DNA from: Sphingobium sp. JS3065
GTDB lineage: Bacteria > Pseudomonadota > Alphaproteobacteria > Sphingomonadales > Sphingomonadaceae
DNA length: 64,000 nucleotides
Assembly (NCBI RefSeq): GCF_026427355.1
Contig: NZ_CP102664.1
Coordinates: 1,178,001-1,242,000 of the forward strand
Reading direction: 5' to 3'
Shown: positions 34,521 through 45,627 of the stretch, in pieces
How the letters are laid out: each line of letters begins with the position of its first letter
Numbering within the stretch: position 1 is the stretch's first letter
Translations under genes and position numbers: made by a program
Notes under the pieces: generated by a model
Told to the model about the DNA's origin: nothing
Seen by the model: the letters and a program-made list of their open reading frames with translations, nothing else
The model's database searches: none

Positions 34521-36674
34521 ATGACCGAGAAGCCGACGCTGGATCAGTGGGCCGCCGCCGCCGCCAAGGAGGTGAAGGGCAAGGATTTGAACTGGGAGAC
34601 CCCGGAAGGGATCACCGTCAAGCCGCTCTATACTGCGGAAGACGTGACCGTCGATCCGGGCCTGCCCGGTTTCGCGCCGTTCACGCGCGGCGTGCGCGCA
34701 TCCATGTATGCGGGGCGACCCTGGACCATCCGGCAATATGCGGGCTTTTCGACCGCCGAGGAATCCAACGCATTCTACCGGCGCAATCTTGCCGCTGGTC
34801 AGAAGGGCCTCAGCGTCGCCTTCGACCTGGCCACCCATCGCGGCTATGACAGCGACCATCCCCGCGTCGTCGGCGACGTGGGCAAGGCAGGCGTGGCCAT
34901 CGACACGATCGAGGACATGAAGATTCTGTTCGACGGTATTCCGCTCGACCAGATGTCCGTTTCCATGACCATGAACGGCGCGGTGATTCCGATCCTGGCC
35001 TTCTTCATCGTCGCGGGCGAGGAGCAGGGGGTCGAGCGCAAGCTGCTCGACGGGACCATTCAGAACGACATTCTGAAGGAGTTCATGGTCCGCAACACCT
35101 ATATCTACCCGCCCGAACCCTCGATGCGGATCATCTCCGACATTTTCGGCTATACCAGCCGCGAAATGCCCAAGTTCAACAGCATCTCCATCTCCGGCTA
35201 TCACATGCAGGAAGCCGGAGCGACGCAGGTGCAGGAACTGGCCTTCACCATCGCGGACGGCGCGGAATATGTGCGCTACGGCGTGGCGAGCGGCCTTGAC
35301 ATCGACAAGTTTGCGGGGCGGCTGAGCTTCTTCTTCGCCATCGGCATGAACTTCTTCATGGAGATCGCCAAGCTGCGCGCGGCTCGTGTGCTGTGGCATC
35401 GGGTCATGACGAAGCTGGGCGCCAGGGACGAACGCAGCAAGATGCTGCGCACCCATTGCCAGACTTCGGGCGTGTCGCTGACCGAGCAGGATCCCTATAA
35501 CAACGTCATGCGCACCACCATCGAAGCGATGGCGGCGATGCTGGGCGGCACGCAGTCGCTGCACACCAACGCGCTGGACGAGGCGATTGCGCTGCCGACC
35601 GACTTCTCGGCCCGCATTGCGCGCAACACGCAGATCGTCATCCAGGAAGAGACCGGCATGTGCAATGTCGTCGATCCGCTGGGCGGCAGCTATTATATCG
35701 AGGCGCTGACCCAGCAACTGGTCGACGCCGCGCAGGAGATCATCGACCGCGTTGAAGCCGAAGGCGGCATGGCGAAGGCCGTGGCGGCAGGCTGGCCCAA
35801 GGCGATGATCGAGACCGCCGCTGCGGCCCGTCAGGCGCGCGTGGACCGGGGCGAGGACGTCATCGTCGGCGTCAACAAATATCGCCTGGCGAACGAAGAC
35901 CTGCTGGAAACGCTGGAGGTCGACAACACCAAGGTCCGCGAGGCGCAGATTGCCCGCATCAACCGCGTGAAGGCGGAGCGTGACGAGGCGGCTTGCCAGG
36001 CCGCGCTGGAGGCGTTGCGTGCAGCGGCGGCAGGCTCGCAGTCGATTGAAAACAACCTCCTCGCCCATGCGGTCGAGGCGGCGCGCGCCCGCGCCACGCT
36101 GGGCGAAATTTCCGCCGCGATGGAGGACAGCTTCAACCGTTACGGCACGCAGCCGACGCCGGTGAAGGGCGTCTATGGCAAGCCCTATGCGCAGGATGCG
36201 CGCTGGAAACAGGTTCTTGACGGGGTGCAGGCCGTCGAGCGGCGCCTCGGTCGCAAGCCGAAGATCCTCATCGCCAAGATGGGGCAGGACGGTCATGACC
36301 GGGGCGCCAACGTTATCGCGTCCGCTTTCGGGGACATGGGTTTCGAAATCGTGTCGGGGCCGCTGTTCCAGACGCCGGAGGAAACGGTGGTGCTGGCGCT
36401 CGACAGCGGCGTCGATGTGGTCGGCGCTTCCAGCCTTGCGGCGGGGCACAAGACGCTGATCCCCGACCTCATCAGGCAGCTTCGGGAAAAGGGCCGCAAC
36501 GACATCAAGGTGATCGCGGGCGGGGTCATTCCGCCGCAGGATTACGACTATCTCCGTGACGCGGGCGTTCAGGGCATTTATGGACCGGGTTCCAACGTCG
36601 TGGAATGCGCCGCCGATGTGCTGCGCCTCCTCGGCCACAACATGCCCCCCGCGGGGCTGGAGGAAGCCGCTTGA
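34521..36674 (+). CDS. Methylmalonyl-CoA mutase
   Basis: 717 residues: both the catalytic TIM barrel and the B12 domain in one chain. Rearranges (R)-methylmalonyl-CoA to succinyl-CoA, completing propionyl-CoA use. Substrate region [38 protein letters not shown], and [12 protein letters not shown] in the barrel; the cobalamin lower-ligand motif [18 protein letters not shown] (DxHxxG) at about residues 593-610. The homodimeric form implies no separate small subunit. Its stop overlaps the TTG start of bioB. Confidence 0.97.
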   Translation: MTEKPTLDQWAAAAAKEVKGKDLNWETPEGITVKPLYTAEDVTVDPGLPGFAPFTRGVRASMYAGRPWTIRQYAGFSTAEESNAFYRRNLAAGQKGLSVAFDLATHRGYDSDHPRVVGDVGKAGVAIDTIEDMKILFDGIPLDQMSVSMTMNGAVIPILAFFIVAGEEQGVERKLLDGTIQNDILKEFMVRNTYIYPPEPSMRIISDIFGYTSREMPKFNSISISGYHMQEAGATQVQELAFTIADGAEYVRYGVASGLDIDKFAGRLSFFFAIGMNFFMEIAKLRAARVLWHRVMTKLGARDERSKMLRTHCQTSGVSLTEQDPYNNVMRTTIEAMAAMLGGTQSLHTNALDEAIALPTDFSARIARNTQIVIQEETGMCNVVDPLGGSYYIEALTQQLVDAAQEIIDRVEAEGGMAKAVAAGWPKAMIETAAAARQARVDRGEDVIVGVNKYRLANEDLLETLEVDNTKVREAQIARINRVKAERDEAACQAALEALRAAAAGSQSIENNLLAHAVEAARARATLGEISAAMEDSFNRYGTQPTPVKGVYGKPYAQDARWKQVLDGVQAVERRLGRKPKILIAKMGQDGHDRGANVIASAFGDMGFEIVSGPLFQTPEETVVLALDSGVDVVGASSLAAGHKTLIPDLIRQLREKGRNDIKVIAGGVIPPQDYDYLRDAGVQGIYGPGSNVVECAADVLRLLGHNMPPAGLEEAA

Positions 36675-37771
36675 CCGACCTGAATATTTCCAGTGCTCCT
36701 GCGAAAGCAGGAGCCCAGGGCCCCAAGAGAAGCGCCCAGAACCCTGGGCCCCTGCCTTCGCAGGGGCGCACCGCGTGCGTGCGGTGCGACTGGACCCGCG
36801 ACGAGATCGCCGCGCTGTTCGACCTGCCCTTCAACGACCTGATGTTCGAGGCGCAGTCGATCCATCGCGCGAATTTCCCGCGCAACGAAGTGCAGCTTTC
36901 GACCCTGCTGTCGATCAAGACCGGCGGCTGTCCGGAGGATTGCGGCTATTGCAGCCAGTCGACCGAGGCGGAAAGCGGCCTGAAAGCCACCAAGCTGATG
37001 GACGTGCAGGCGGTGCTTCAGTCCGCTGCGCAGGCGAAGGACCATGGTTCGGGCCGTTTCTGCATGGGTGCCGCATGGCGCAATCCCAAGGAACGGGACA
37101 TGCCCAAGCTCATCGAAATGGTGAAGGGCGTGCGCCAGATGGGCATGGAAACCTGCATGACGTTGGGCATGCTGTCGGCCGGTCAGGCGAAACAGCTCGC
37201 GGATGCGGGGTTGGATTATTACAACCACAATATCGACACATCGCCGGAAAATTACGCCAACGTCATCACCACCCGGACCTTCGAGGACCGGATCGAGACG
37301 CTGGAGAATGTCCGTTCGGCGGGCATCAATGTTTGCTGCGGCGGGATCGTCGGCATGGGTGAGACGCGGAGCGACCGCATCGGTTTCCTCCATGCGCTGG
37401 CTACCATGCCGCATCCCGAAAGCGTGCCGATCAACGCGCTGGTGCCGGTGGCCGGGACCGTGCTGGGCGACATGCTGAAGGACACGCCGCTTGCCAAGAT
37501 CGACGAGGTGGAGTTCGTCCGCACCGTCGCGGTGGCGCGGATCGTCATGCCGCAGTCGATGGTGCGGCTGTCCGCCGGGCGCGAGAGCATGAGCGAGGCC
37601 TGTCAGGCGCTCTGCTTCATGGCTGGCGCGAACAGCATCTTCACTGGCGACAAGCTGCTGACGGCGGCCAATGCCGGGGATGACAAGGACGCCGCTTTGC
37701 TTGGAAAGCTGGGGCTGACGCCGATGATGGCGCAGCCGCACGGGCATCTGGAAGCGGTCGCGGCGAAATAG
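36671..37771 (+). CDS. bioB: Biotin synthase with a repeat-derived N-terminal insertion
   Basis: 366 residues, radical SAM enzyme that inserts sulfur into dethiobiotin. The SAM cluster motif is [13 protein letters not shown] (CxxxCxxC) at about residues 82-94; the [2Fe-2S] ligands lie in [25 protein letters not shown] and [13 protein letters not shown]. The TTG at 36671 overlaps the mutase stop (TTGA). Residues about 9-34 ([15 protein letters not shown]...) are the translation of an intergenic-type palindromic repeat inserted in frame; the family normally goes from a short start straight to [19 protein letters not shown] within ACVRCDW is an alternative start that would skip the insertion. 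It lies inside the operon of a biotin enzyme. Confidence 0.93.
   Translation: MTDLNISSAPAKAGAQGPKRSAQNPGPLPSQGRTACVRCDWTRDEIAALFDLPFNDLMFEAQSIHRANFPRNEVQLSTLLSIKTGGCPEDCGYCSQSTEAESGLKATKLMDVQAVLQSAAQAKDHGSGRFCMGAAWRNPKERDMPKLIEMVKGVRQMGMETCMTLGMLSAGQAKQLADAGLDYYNHNIDTSPENYANVITTRTFEDRIETLENVRSAGINVCCGGIVGMGETRSDRIGFLHALATMPHPESVPINALVPVAGTVLGDMLKDTPLAKIDEVEFVRTVAVARIVMPQSMVRLSAGRESMSEACQALCFMAGANSIFTGDKLLTAANAGDDKDAALLGKLGLTPMMAQPHGHLEAVAAK
36695..36770. repeat. Palindromic repeat (family B) inside the bioB reading frame
   Basis: Left arm GCTCCTGCGAAAGCAGGAGC followed by CCAGGGCCCC; right arm ACCCTGGGCCCCTGCCTTCG followed by CAGGGGCGCA. The arms pair with one another and each also folds alone. 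The same type of element is intergenic at 52.9 kb. The frame stays open through it. Confidence 0.88.
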
Positions 37772-37778
37772 AAATAGC

Positions 37779-37877
37779 TCCGTTCGTCCTGAGCGAAGTC
37801 GAACAATTCAACCGAGTAAAGCGAGGTGCCTTCGCTACGCTCAGGCGATGGCTTCGACTTCGCTCAGCCTGAACGGA
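37779..37877. repeat. Family A palindromic repeat (copy A6)
   Basis: CTCCGTTCGTCCTGAGCGAAG at left (one base shorter motif conserved) and CTTCGCTCAGCCTGAACGG at right, with an internal TTCGCTACGCTCAGG. Longest copy in the window; lies between bioB and pccA within the operon. Confidence 0.85.
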
Positions 37878-37910
37878 TTTTGGAACTAAGGACTGGGGCA
37901 AGGACTCAAG

Positions 37911-39896
<1,986 letters not shown>

Positions 39897-39903
39897 CATG
39901 GTC

Positions 39904-39956
39904 CATGTCCGCCGCGCGGGGGAGGCGAAAGGCCTTTCCCCAGCGCGGCGGACATG
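39904..39956. terminator. Strong hairpin after pccA
   Basis: A perfect 14-base stem CATGTCCGCCGCGC / GCGCGGCGGACATG enclosing a GC-rich interior that can also pair. It follows the pccA stop by 7 bases and probably ends the propionyl-CoA operon. No U-run follows, so it could instead be a processing structure. Confidence 0.65.
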
Positions 39957-39968
39957 CTGTGATGGGGC

Positions 39969-40340
39969 ATGCATCTCGACCATGACCCTGCTTCGCCTGC
40001 GGGCGACGCCATCGGCTTTGACGATTTTCTGAAGGTCGACATTCGCGTCGGCACGATCCTGTCGGCGGAAGCCTATCCGGAGGCGCGCAAGCCCGCCTAT
40101 AAGCTGCTGATCGATTTCGGGCCGGGGATTGGGCAGAAGAAGTCGAGCGCGCAGATCACCGAAAATTATGCGCTGGAGGATCTGCCCGGACGACAGGTCG
40201 CGGCGGTCGTTAACTTTCCGCCGCGGCAGATCGGGAAGTTTCTGTCTGAAGTGCTGACGCTGGGGTTCGCGGATGATGCCGGGGCGGTGATGCTGTTTGC
40301 GCCTGACCGGGCGGTGCCTGATGGATCGCGGTTGTTTTGA
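39969..40340 (+). CDS. tRNA-binding domain protein (CsaA-like)
   Basis: 123 residues. A free OB-fold tRNA-binding domain like Bacillus CsaA, proposed as a chaperone-like or tRNA-binding protein. DFLKVDIRVGTILSAEAYPEARKPAYKLLIDFG and AVVNFPPRQIGKFLSEVLTLG are diagnostic in order and spacing, given here in short parts: VDIRVGTIL, KPAYKLLIDFG, VVNFPPRQIG. No obvious link to the operon before it. The start ATG lies 12 bases after the hairpin arm. Confidence 0.9.
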   Translation: MHLDHDPASPAGDAIGFDDFLKVDIRVGTILSAEAYPEARKPAYKLLIDFGPGIGQKKSSAQITENYALEDLPGRQVAAVVNFPPRQIGKFLSEVLTLGFADDAGAVMLFAPDRAVPDGSRLF

Positions 40341-40387
40341 TTGTTGGTTGGCCGTGGGGGGTGGACATAAACTACCCCCTCCTCCTT

Positions 40388-40478
40388 CGTCATGCTGAAC
40401 TTGTTTCAGCATCCATTTCTCCCCACGAACCAAGGCTCAATTGGGAGAGATGGACCCTGAAACGGGTTCAGGGTGACG
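40388..40478. repeat. Intergenic inverted repeat (family D)
   Basis: CGTCATGCTGAACTTGTTTC plus AGCATCC at left; GGACCCTGAAACGGGTTCAG plus GGTGACG at right, inverted. It accounts for most of the 240 bases between the tRNA-binding protein and the transporter; the rest shows nothing else I recognise. Confidence 0.8.
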
Positions 40479-40580
40479 ACTATGACGAGGGCAGGAAAGA
40501 ACGACAATCGTCATCCTGCTTGCCCGATTTCAGCGCTTCACTAGAAGGTCGATGAACGTATCGGACGAACAGGGGGTGGA

Positions 40581-42170
40581 ATGAGCGGGGATATAGTCGG
40601 CACCGCCTATGTGATGGACGCCAAACGGGACCGGCTGGTCATTACCGCGTCCGCGCTCGGCACATTGTTCGAATGGTATGATTTCTACATTTACGGCGTG
40701 CTGGCGCCGATCATCGGGCGGACATTCTTCCCGACCGACAATCCGACCGTCGAACTGCTTTATTCGCTGGCCGGTTTCGCCATCGGCTTCGGGTTCAGGC
40801 CGCTCGGCGCAGCTTTGTTCGGCTATCTGGGCGACCGGCTGGGGCGCAAATATACCTTCCTGGCCACCATCGTCCTGATGGGTGCCGCGACGGCTGGCGT
40901 CGGCCTGACCCCATCCGCCGCGAGCATCGGCATCGCCGCGCCGGTCATCCTGATCCTGCTGCGGATCGCGCAGGGGCTGGCGCTGGGTGGCGAATATGGC
41001 GGCGCGGCGATCTATGTCGCGGAACATGCGCCGCCGGGCAAGCGGGGCTTCTTCACCAGCTTCATCCAGGCGGGGGTGATCGGGGGTTTCATCCTGTCGC
41101 TGGTGGTCGTCGTCGGCACGCAATGGATCGTCGGCAAGGCGGTGTGGGACGATTGGGGCTGGCGTCTGCCCTTCATATTTTCGCTGGCGCTGCTGGCCAT
41201 CTCCCTCTGGATGCGGCTGATGCTGCGCGAAAGTCCTATTTTCACGGCGATGAAGGCGGCGGGCGGCCAGTCCCGCAATCCGCTGAAGGAGGCTTTCACC
41301 TATCCCGGCAACAAGCGGCGGATGCTGGTGGCGATGATCGGGATCGCGGCGGGCTTCACCGTCATCGCCTATACCGTCATGTTCCAGGCGCTCTATTTCC
41401 TGCAGAACGGCCTGCATGTCGCGCCGGGCATGGCGCAATTGCTGGTGGGGGGCAGCGCCTTTGCGGGCGTTGGGGCCTTTGTCTTCTTCGGCTGGCTGTC
41501 CGACCGGGTGGGGCGGAAGAAGCCGATCGTCATCGGCTATGCGCTGGTGCTGGTGCTGCTCATGCCGCTCTATCACTTCATGGGGAGCGTGGCGAACCCG
41601 GCGCTCTATCAGGCGGCGCAGAGCGCGCCAGTGATCGTGAGCGGCCCCGATTGCAGCTTCGATCCCTTCGCCAAGGTTCAGCCGACCGCTTGCGGCAAGC
41701 TGCTCGACCATTTTTCCAAGCGCGGCATCGCCTATGAAAAGCGGGAGGCGGCAGCGCCTTCGGTCAGCATCGGTCCTGTGGCGGTCACCGATCTGAGTAC
41801 GGAAGGGCTGGATGCGGCCTTGCATGCGGGGGGATATGATTCGGCTGCCGTGACGCCGGACTGGCCCCGCGCCCTGTTGCTTTTCATGGCGCTGCTGCTG
41901 CTCTGGACCCTGTCGGGGGCGACCTATGGGCCGGTGGCAGCGCTGCTGTCGGAATATTTCCCGGCGCGGATACGCTATAGCTCGCTGTCGATCCCCTATC
42001 ATGTCGGGACCGGCTATTTCGGCGGATTCCTGCCGCTGGTCAGTCAATATATCGTGGCGCGGACGGGCGATCCCTATGCGGGCCTGTGGTACACCATGGC
42101 GGTCGTGGCGGTCGCCCTGCTGACTTGCATGGTCGCCTTGCCGGAGACGCGCGGGGCGAAGATGGACTGA
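40581..42170 (+). CDS. MFS transporter, metabolite:H+ symporter (MHS) family
   Basis: 529 residues, about 12 membrane helices. The MHS family imports organic acids, osmolytes and similar solutes. Family marks are TLFEWYDFYIYG in helix 1, GYLGDRLGRKYTF (the MFS loop 2-3 motif), RIAQGLALGGEYGGAAIYVAEHAP and GWLSDRVGRKKPIV. It is about 80-100 residues longer than a standard MHS protein because of a soluble segment at residues about 335-427 (SGPDCSFDPF, TACGKLLDHFSKRG) between late helices. Substrate unknown. Good GGGGGTGGA ribosome-binding site. Confidence 0.88.
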   Translation: MSGDIVGTAYVMDAKRDRLVITASALGTLFEWYDFYIYGVLAPIIGRTFFPTDNPTVELLYSLAGFAIGFGFRPLGAALFGYLGDRLGRKYTFLATIVLMGAATAGVGLTPSAASIGIAAPVILILLRIAQGLALGGEYGGAAIYVAEHAPPGKRGFFTSFIQAGVIGGFILSLVVVVGTQWIVGKAVWDDWGWRLPFIFSLALLAISLWMRLMLRESPIFTAMKAAGGQSRNPLKEAFTYPGNKRRMLVAMIGIAAGFTVIAYTVMFQALYFLQNGLHVAPGMAQLLVGGSAFAGVGAFVFFGWLSDRVGRKKPIVIGYALVLVLLMPLYHFMGSVANPALYQAAQSAPVIVSGPDCSFDPFAKVQPTACGKLLDHFSKRGIAYEKREAAAPSVSIGPVAVTDLSTEGLDAALHAGGYDSAAVTPDWPRALLLFMALLLLWTLSGATYGPVAALLSEYFPARIRYSSLSIPYHVGTGYFGGFLPLVSQYIVARTGDPYAGLWYTMAVVAVALLTCMVALPETRGAKMD

Positions 42171-42210
42171 TGTCTCGACGGCTGCGCACCCGGACGCTAT
42201 CCGGGCTGGC

Positions 42211-43257
42211 ATGATTGAATTTTCCGCGCCGTTGCGCTTGCGCATGGATGAAGGGGCGCTGCTTTCCAACTGGCGTTGGTTGAAGCGGCAGGGCGGCGGC
42301 GCGGCTTGCGGCGCGGCGATCAAGGCCGATGGCTACGGCCTGGGCGCGGCGGAGGTGATGCGCCGCCTGCTGGACGCCGGGTGCCGGGATTTCTTCGTGT
42401 CCAACTGGGCCGAGGCGGCGGTTCTGGAATCGCTTGTGACGGAGGAGGTGTCGCTTTCCGTGCTGCATGGCGTGCGGGAGGAGGATCTGGCCGTGGCGCT
42501 TGCTTCCCGCGCACGGCCGGTGCTGTGCACCGAATGGCAGATTGCGCGCTGGAAGCAGTCGGGCGGTGGGCCTTGCGATGTCATGGTCGACACGGGCATG
42601 AACCGGCTGGGGCTGGATTGGCGCGGCGATGTTCCGGCGCGGGTGGCGGGGCTGGAGGTGGCGACCCTGCTCAGCCATCTGGCCTCCGCCGATGAGGACG
42701 GACCGCTTACCCCCAGGCAGTTGGAGCGGTTTTCGGCCTTGCAGGGGCAGGTGAAGGCGGCGCGCTACAGCCTGGCGAACAGCGCGGGCATCTGCATGGG
42801 TTCCGACTATGCCTTCGACATGACGCGGCCGGGAATCGCGCTTTATGGCGGGGTGCCGCGCCGGGAAGCCGCCGGAAATATCCGGCAGGTAGTGTTTCCC
42901 GAAACGCAGGTGCTGCAACGCCGCCGCGTCCGGGCGGGCGACACCATCGGCTATAATGCGACCTATCTCGCGGCGAAGGACATGGAGATCGCGGTGCTGA
43001 ACCTGGGCTATGCCGACGGTTATCTGCGCGGCTTTTCCGGGCGCGGTTCCATGAGCGCCGGGGGCAGGCATTTGCCGGTGGTGGGCCGCATCTCCATGGA
43101 TTTGACCGCCGTTGACGTCGGCGGCTTGCCCGATATTTCGGAAGGGGATTGGCTGGAGGTCGACTACAAGCTGGTCGACGCGGCGGCGGCTTCGGGCCTG
43201 TCGCAATATGAATTGCTGACGGGGCTGGGGGCCAGGTTCGACCGGATATGGCGCTGA
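42211..43257 (+). CDS. alr: Alanine racemase
   Basis: 348 residues. PLP enzyme that makes D-alanine for peptidoglycan. PLP lysine in AAIKADGYGLGA (about residue 39), MVDTGMNRLGLDW, SNSAGI-type segment SLANSAGICMGSDY, the catalytic Tyr in DTIGYNATYLAA and the C-terminal RISMDLTAVDVG. Slightly shorter than the common 360-380 residues. No signal peptide. Ends against a strong terminator. Confidence 0.95.
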   Translation: MIEFSAPLRLRMDEGALLSNWRWLKRQGGGAACGAAIKADGYGLGAAEVMRRLLDAGCRDFFVSNWAEAAVLESLVTEEVSLSVLHGVREEDLAVALASRARPVLCTEWQIARWKQSGGGPCDVMVDTGMNRLGLDWRGDVPARVAGLEVATLLSHLASADEDGPLTPRQLERFSALQGQVKAARYSLANSAGICMGSDYAFDMTRPGIALYGGVPRREAAGNIRQVVFPETQVLQRRRVRAGDTIGYNATYLAAKDMEIAVLNLGYADGYLRGFSGRGSMSAGGRHLPVVGRISMDLTAVDVGGLPDISEGDWLEVDYKLVDAAAASGLSQYELLTGLGARFDRIWR

Positions 43258-43262
43258 CATGA

Positions 43263-43299
43263 AAAGGGTCGCCGATCCGGATGGGATCGGCGACCCTTT
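43263..43299. terminator. Bidirectional terminator between alr and phaA
   Basis: A perfect 16-base stem AAAGGGTCGCCGATCC / GGATCGGCGACCCTTT with a 5-base loop and T-rich/A-rich flanks, between two convergent stops. Confidence 0.9.
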
Positions 43300-43314
43300 C
43301 ATTTTACCGCATGC

Positions 43315-44487
43315 TCAGCGTTCGACGCACATCGCAACGCCCATGCCGCCGCCGATGCACAGCGTGGCCAGGCCCTTGCTGACGTCGCGCTTCTGCATTT
43401 CGTAGAGCAGGGTGGTGAGGACGCGCGCGCCCGAAGCGCCGATCGGGTGACCGATGGCGATCGCGCCGCCGTTCACATTGACCTTTTCCGCGTCCCAGCC
43501 CAGTTCCTGGCCGACGGCCAGCGCCTGCGCGGCGAAGGCTTCATTGGCTTCGATCAGGTCCAGATCGGCCAGCGACCAGCCCGCCTTGGCCAGCGCGTCG
43601 CGGCTCGCGGCAACGGGGGCGATGCCCATGATCGAAGGATCGACGCCGCGGGTCGCGAAACCGGCGATGCGCGCCAGCACGGGCGCGTTGCGTTTTGCCG
43701 CTTCCCCGGCGGTCATCAGTACCAGGGCGGCGGCGCCGTCGTTGATGCCGCTGGCGTTGGCGGCGGTGACGGTGCCGTCCTTCTTGAAGGCCGGGCGCAG
43801 ACCCTGCATCGCCTCCAGCGTGGCGCCTGCGCGGATATATTCGTCGGTATCGACGATGGTGTCGCCCTTGCGGCCCTTGATCGTCACGGGAACGATCTCA
43901 TCCTTGAAGCGGCCCGATGCGCGGGCGGCCTCCGCCTTGTTCTGGCTGGCGACGGCGAATTCGTCCTGCGCCTCCCGGCTGATCTGATATTTCTCGGCCA
44001 GGTTTTCCGCCGTGATACCCATATGATAATTGTTGAAGGCGTCGGTCAGGCCGTCATGCGTCATCGTGTCGACGAAGGATATCGGCCCCATTTTCGCGCC
44101 GCCGCGCAGATATTGGGCATGGGGCGCCATCGACATGCTTTCCTGGCCCCCCGCGACCATGATGCGGGCGTCGCCCGCCCGGATCGCCTGCGCCGCCAGA
44201 GCGACGGCGCGCAGGCCCGAACCGCAAAGCTGGTTGAGGCCGATGGCGGTCCGCTCGACCGGGATGCCGGCGTTGACGGCGGCCTGACGGGCGGGGTTCT
44301 GGCCCTGCGCGGCGGTCAGAACCTGGCCCAATATGACTTCGTCGACTTCATCCGGCGCGATGCCGGCCTGAGCGAGGGCGGCGACGATGGCGGCGCGGCC
44401 CAACTCATGCGCGGGGGTCGACCCGAAGGCGCCCATGAAGCCACCGACGGCAGTACGCTTGGCAGCGGTAATGACGATGTCTGACAA
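43315..44487 (-). CDS. phaA: Acetyl-CoA acetyltransferase (beta-ketothiolase)
   Basis: 390 residues. Condenses two acetyl-CoA to acetoacetyl-CoA, first step of poly(3-hydroxybutyrate) synthesis, or runs in reverse. Acyl-accepting Cys in [17 protein letters not shown] (about residue 88), [19 protein letters not shown] with the catalytic His, and [14 protein letters not shown] at the C-terminus. The phaC-like gene 51 bases upstream and phaR beyond it support a PHA role. Confidence 0.94.
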   Translation of the reverse strand: MSDIVITAAKRTAVGGFMGAFGSTPAHELGRAAIVAALAQAGIAPDEVDEVILGQVLTAAQGQNPARQAAVNAGIPVERTAIGLNQLCGSGLRAVALAAQAIRAGDARIMVAGGQESMSMAPHAQYLRGGAKMGPISFVDTMTHDGLTDAFNNYHMGITAENLAEKYQISREAQDEFAVASQNKAEAARASGRFKDEIVPVTIKGRKGDTIVDTDEYIRAGATLEAMQGLRPAFKKDGTVTAANASGINDGAAALVLMTAGEAAKRNAPVLARIAGFATRGVDPSIMGIAPVAASRDALAKAGWSLADLDLIEANEAFAAQALAVGQELGWDAEKVNVNGGAIAIGHPIGASGARVLTTLLYEMQKRDVSKGLATLCIGGGMGVAMCVER

Positions 44488-44538
44488 AGCCTTGATCCTC
44501 AGTTACGGGGGATGATTGTTTCGCGCTTGCACATATCA

Positions 44539-45627
44539 TCATCCGCCATGGCTGGAAAGCCATCGCGACAGCGGTTCCCACAGCAATTCGCACGCCCCGC
44601 CGCTCACGATCATGCCGACATGGCCAAGGTCGAGGGTCGTATTCTCCGCCATTTCCGGCGCGGCGGCGGCAGGGACGATGCGGTCGGTCGCGGAACGGAT
44701 TGAAAGCGTGGGGCAAGTCAGGCGGCGGGGATCGACGGCCTGTCCACCGATCCGCCATTCGCCCCGGCCGCTCGCATTTGCGGCATAGAATTGCTCGAAA
44801 AGATCACGCCCCGCAGCATAGCTGAGCGGTGGTCCGCCATTGGCCCAATCCTCCACCGCCAGAAAGCCATGCTCCTCGTCCGAACCGACCGCCAAGTCGG
44901 CAAAGGCCGCATATTTGCGAATCGTGCGGGTGGGGTCCATCGCCCAGAAACCGGATTGCAGCACCTCCATGGGCACATAGCCCAGGCGCTGGCACATGGG
45001 TTTGGAACCGCGCCACAGCGCGCCGATCTCTTCCCTGTCGGCGGCGGCGAAGCCGTCGAAATTCCACGGCGCCGCGATGGTCGCCAGCGCCCTTGCAGGT
45101 TGCAATGCCGCAGCGCCGATCACCAGATTTCCGCCCAGGCAATATCCCACCAATATGGGCTGGCGGGGCAGAGCCGCCAGCATCGGCAGCAACCGCTCCG
45201 TCACATGGCGGTCCAGGCCCAATGCGCCGTCATCCGCCGCGGGCGCCCCCCAATCGACCAGATAGGCGTCATGCCCTGCTGCGCTCATGTGGCGCAGCAT
45301 GGAACGGCTGGAGGACAGGTCCAGCACTTGCGGCGGATTGATTAGCGAGGGAACGAAAACCACCGGATGACGGCCGTTTTCCGTCCCGTAGCGGAGCAGT
45401 TTCGCACTGCCCGCCGATGCGGCGATGGAAGGGGCCGTGGGCGGGGCGGGGCGGCTAGCCTCTTGATATTTCCGCAAACCTTGGAAGGCCCGCTTCCGCA
45501 GTTCGGGATCGTCCTGCGTTTCGCGCCATAAAATATTGAGAAAAAGGGGTAATGGCCGCGGCCCATGTTGCGGCGCGGCATTGTGCTGTGCTAATGCGGA
45601 AAATGCAGGTGTGGGAGAGGTATCCAT
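44539..45627 (-). CDS. PhaC-like polyhydroxyalkanoate synthase / alpha-beta hydrolase
   Basis: 362 residues. PHA synthases polymerise hydroxyacyl-CoA with a Cys in the box G-x-C-x-G; here LVGYCLGGNLVIGA (about residue 164) fits, with Asp in SATDRIVPAA and His in LGHVGMIVSGGACELLW. FVPSLINPPQVLDLSSSRSM and DAYLVDWGAP are typical of PhaC. It is much shorter than class I PhaC (about 580-600) and close to class III PhaC (about 355), but no phaE is visible, so it could be a depolymerase-like or stand-alone relative. Start at 45627 overlaps the phaR start on the other strand. Confidence 0.75.
   Translation of the reverse strand: MDTSPTPAFSALAQHNAAPQHGPRPLPLFLNILWRETQDDPELRKRAFQGLRKYQEASRPAPPTAPSIAASAGSAKLLRYGTENGRHPVVFVPSLINPPQVLDLSSSRSMLRHMSAAGHDAYLVDWGAPAADDGALGLDRHVTERLLPMLAALPRQPILVGYCLGGNLVIGAAALQPARALATIAAPWNFDGFAAADREEIGALWRGSKPMCQRLGYVPMEVLQSGFWAMDPTRTIRKYAAFADLAVGSDEEHGFLAVEDWANGGPPLSYAAGRDLFEQFYAANASGRGEWRIGGQAVDPRRLTCPTLSIRSATDRIVPAAAAPEMAENTTLDLGHVGMIVSGGACELLWEPLSRWLSSHGG

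Noticed and set aside
39969..40340. Reading the tRNA-binding protein as a fragment of methionyl- or phenylalanyl-tRNA synthetase
   Set aside because: It is a complete free-standing domain with its own start and matches CsaA length; no synthetase remnants flank it.
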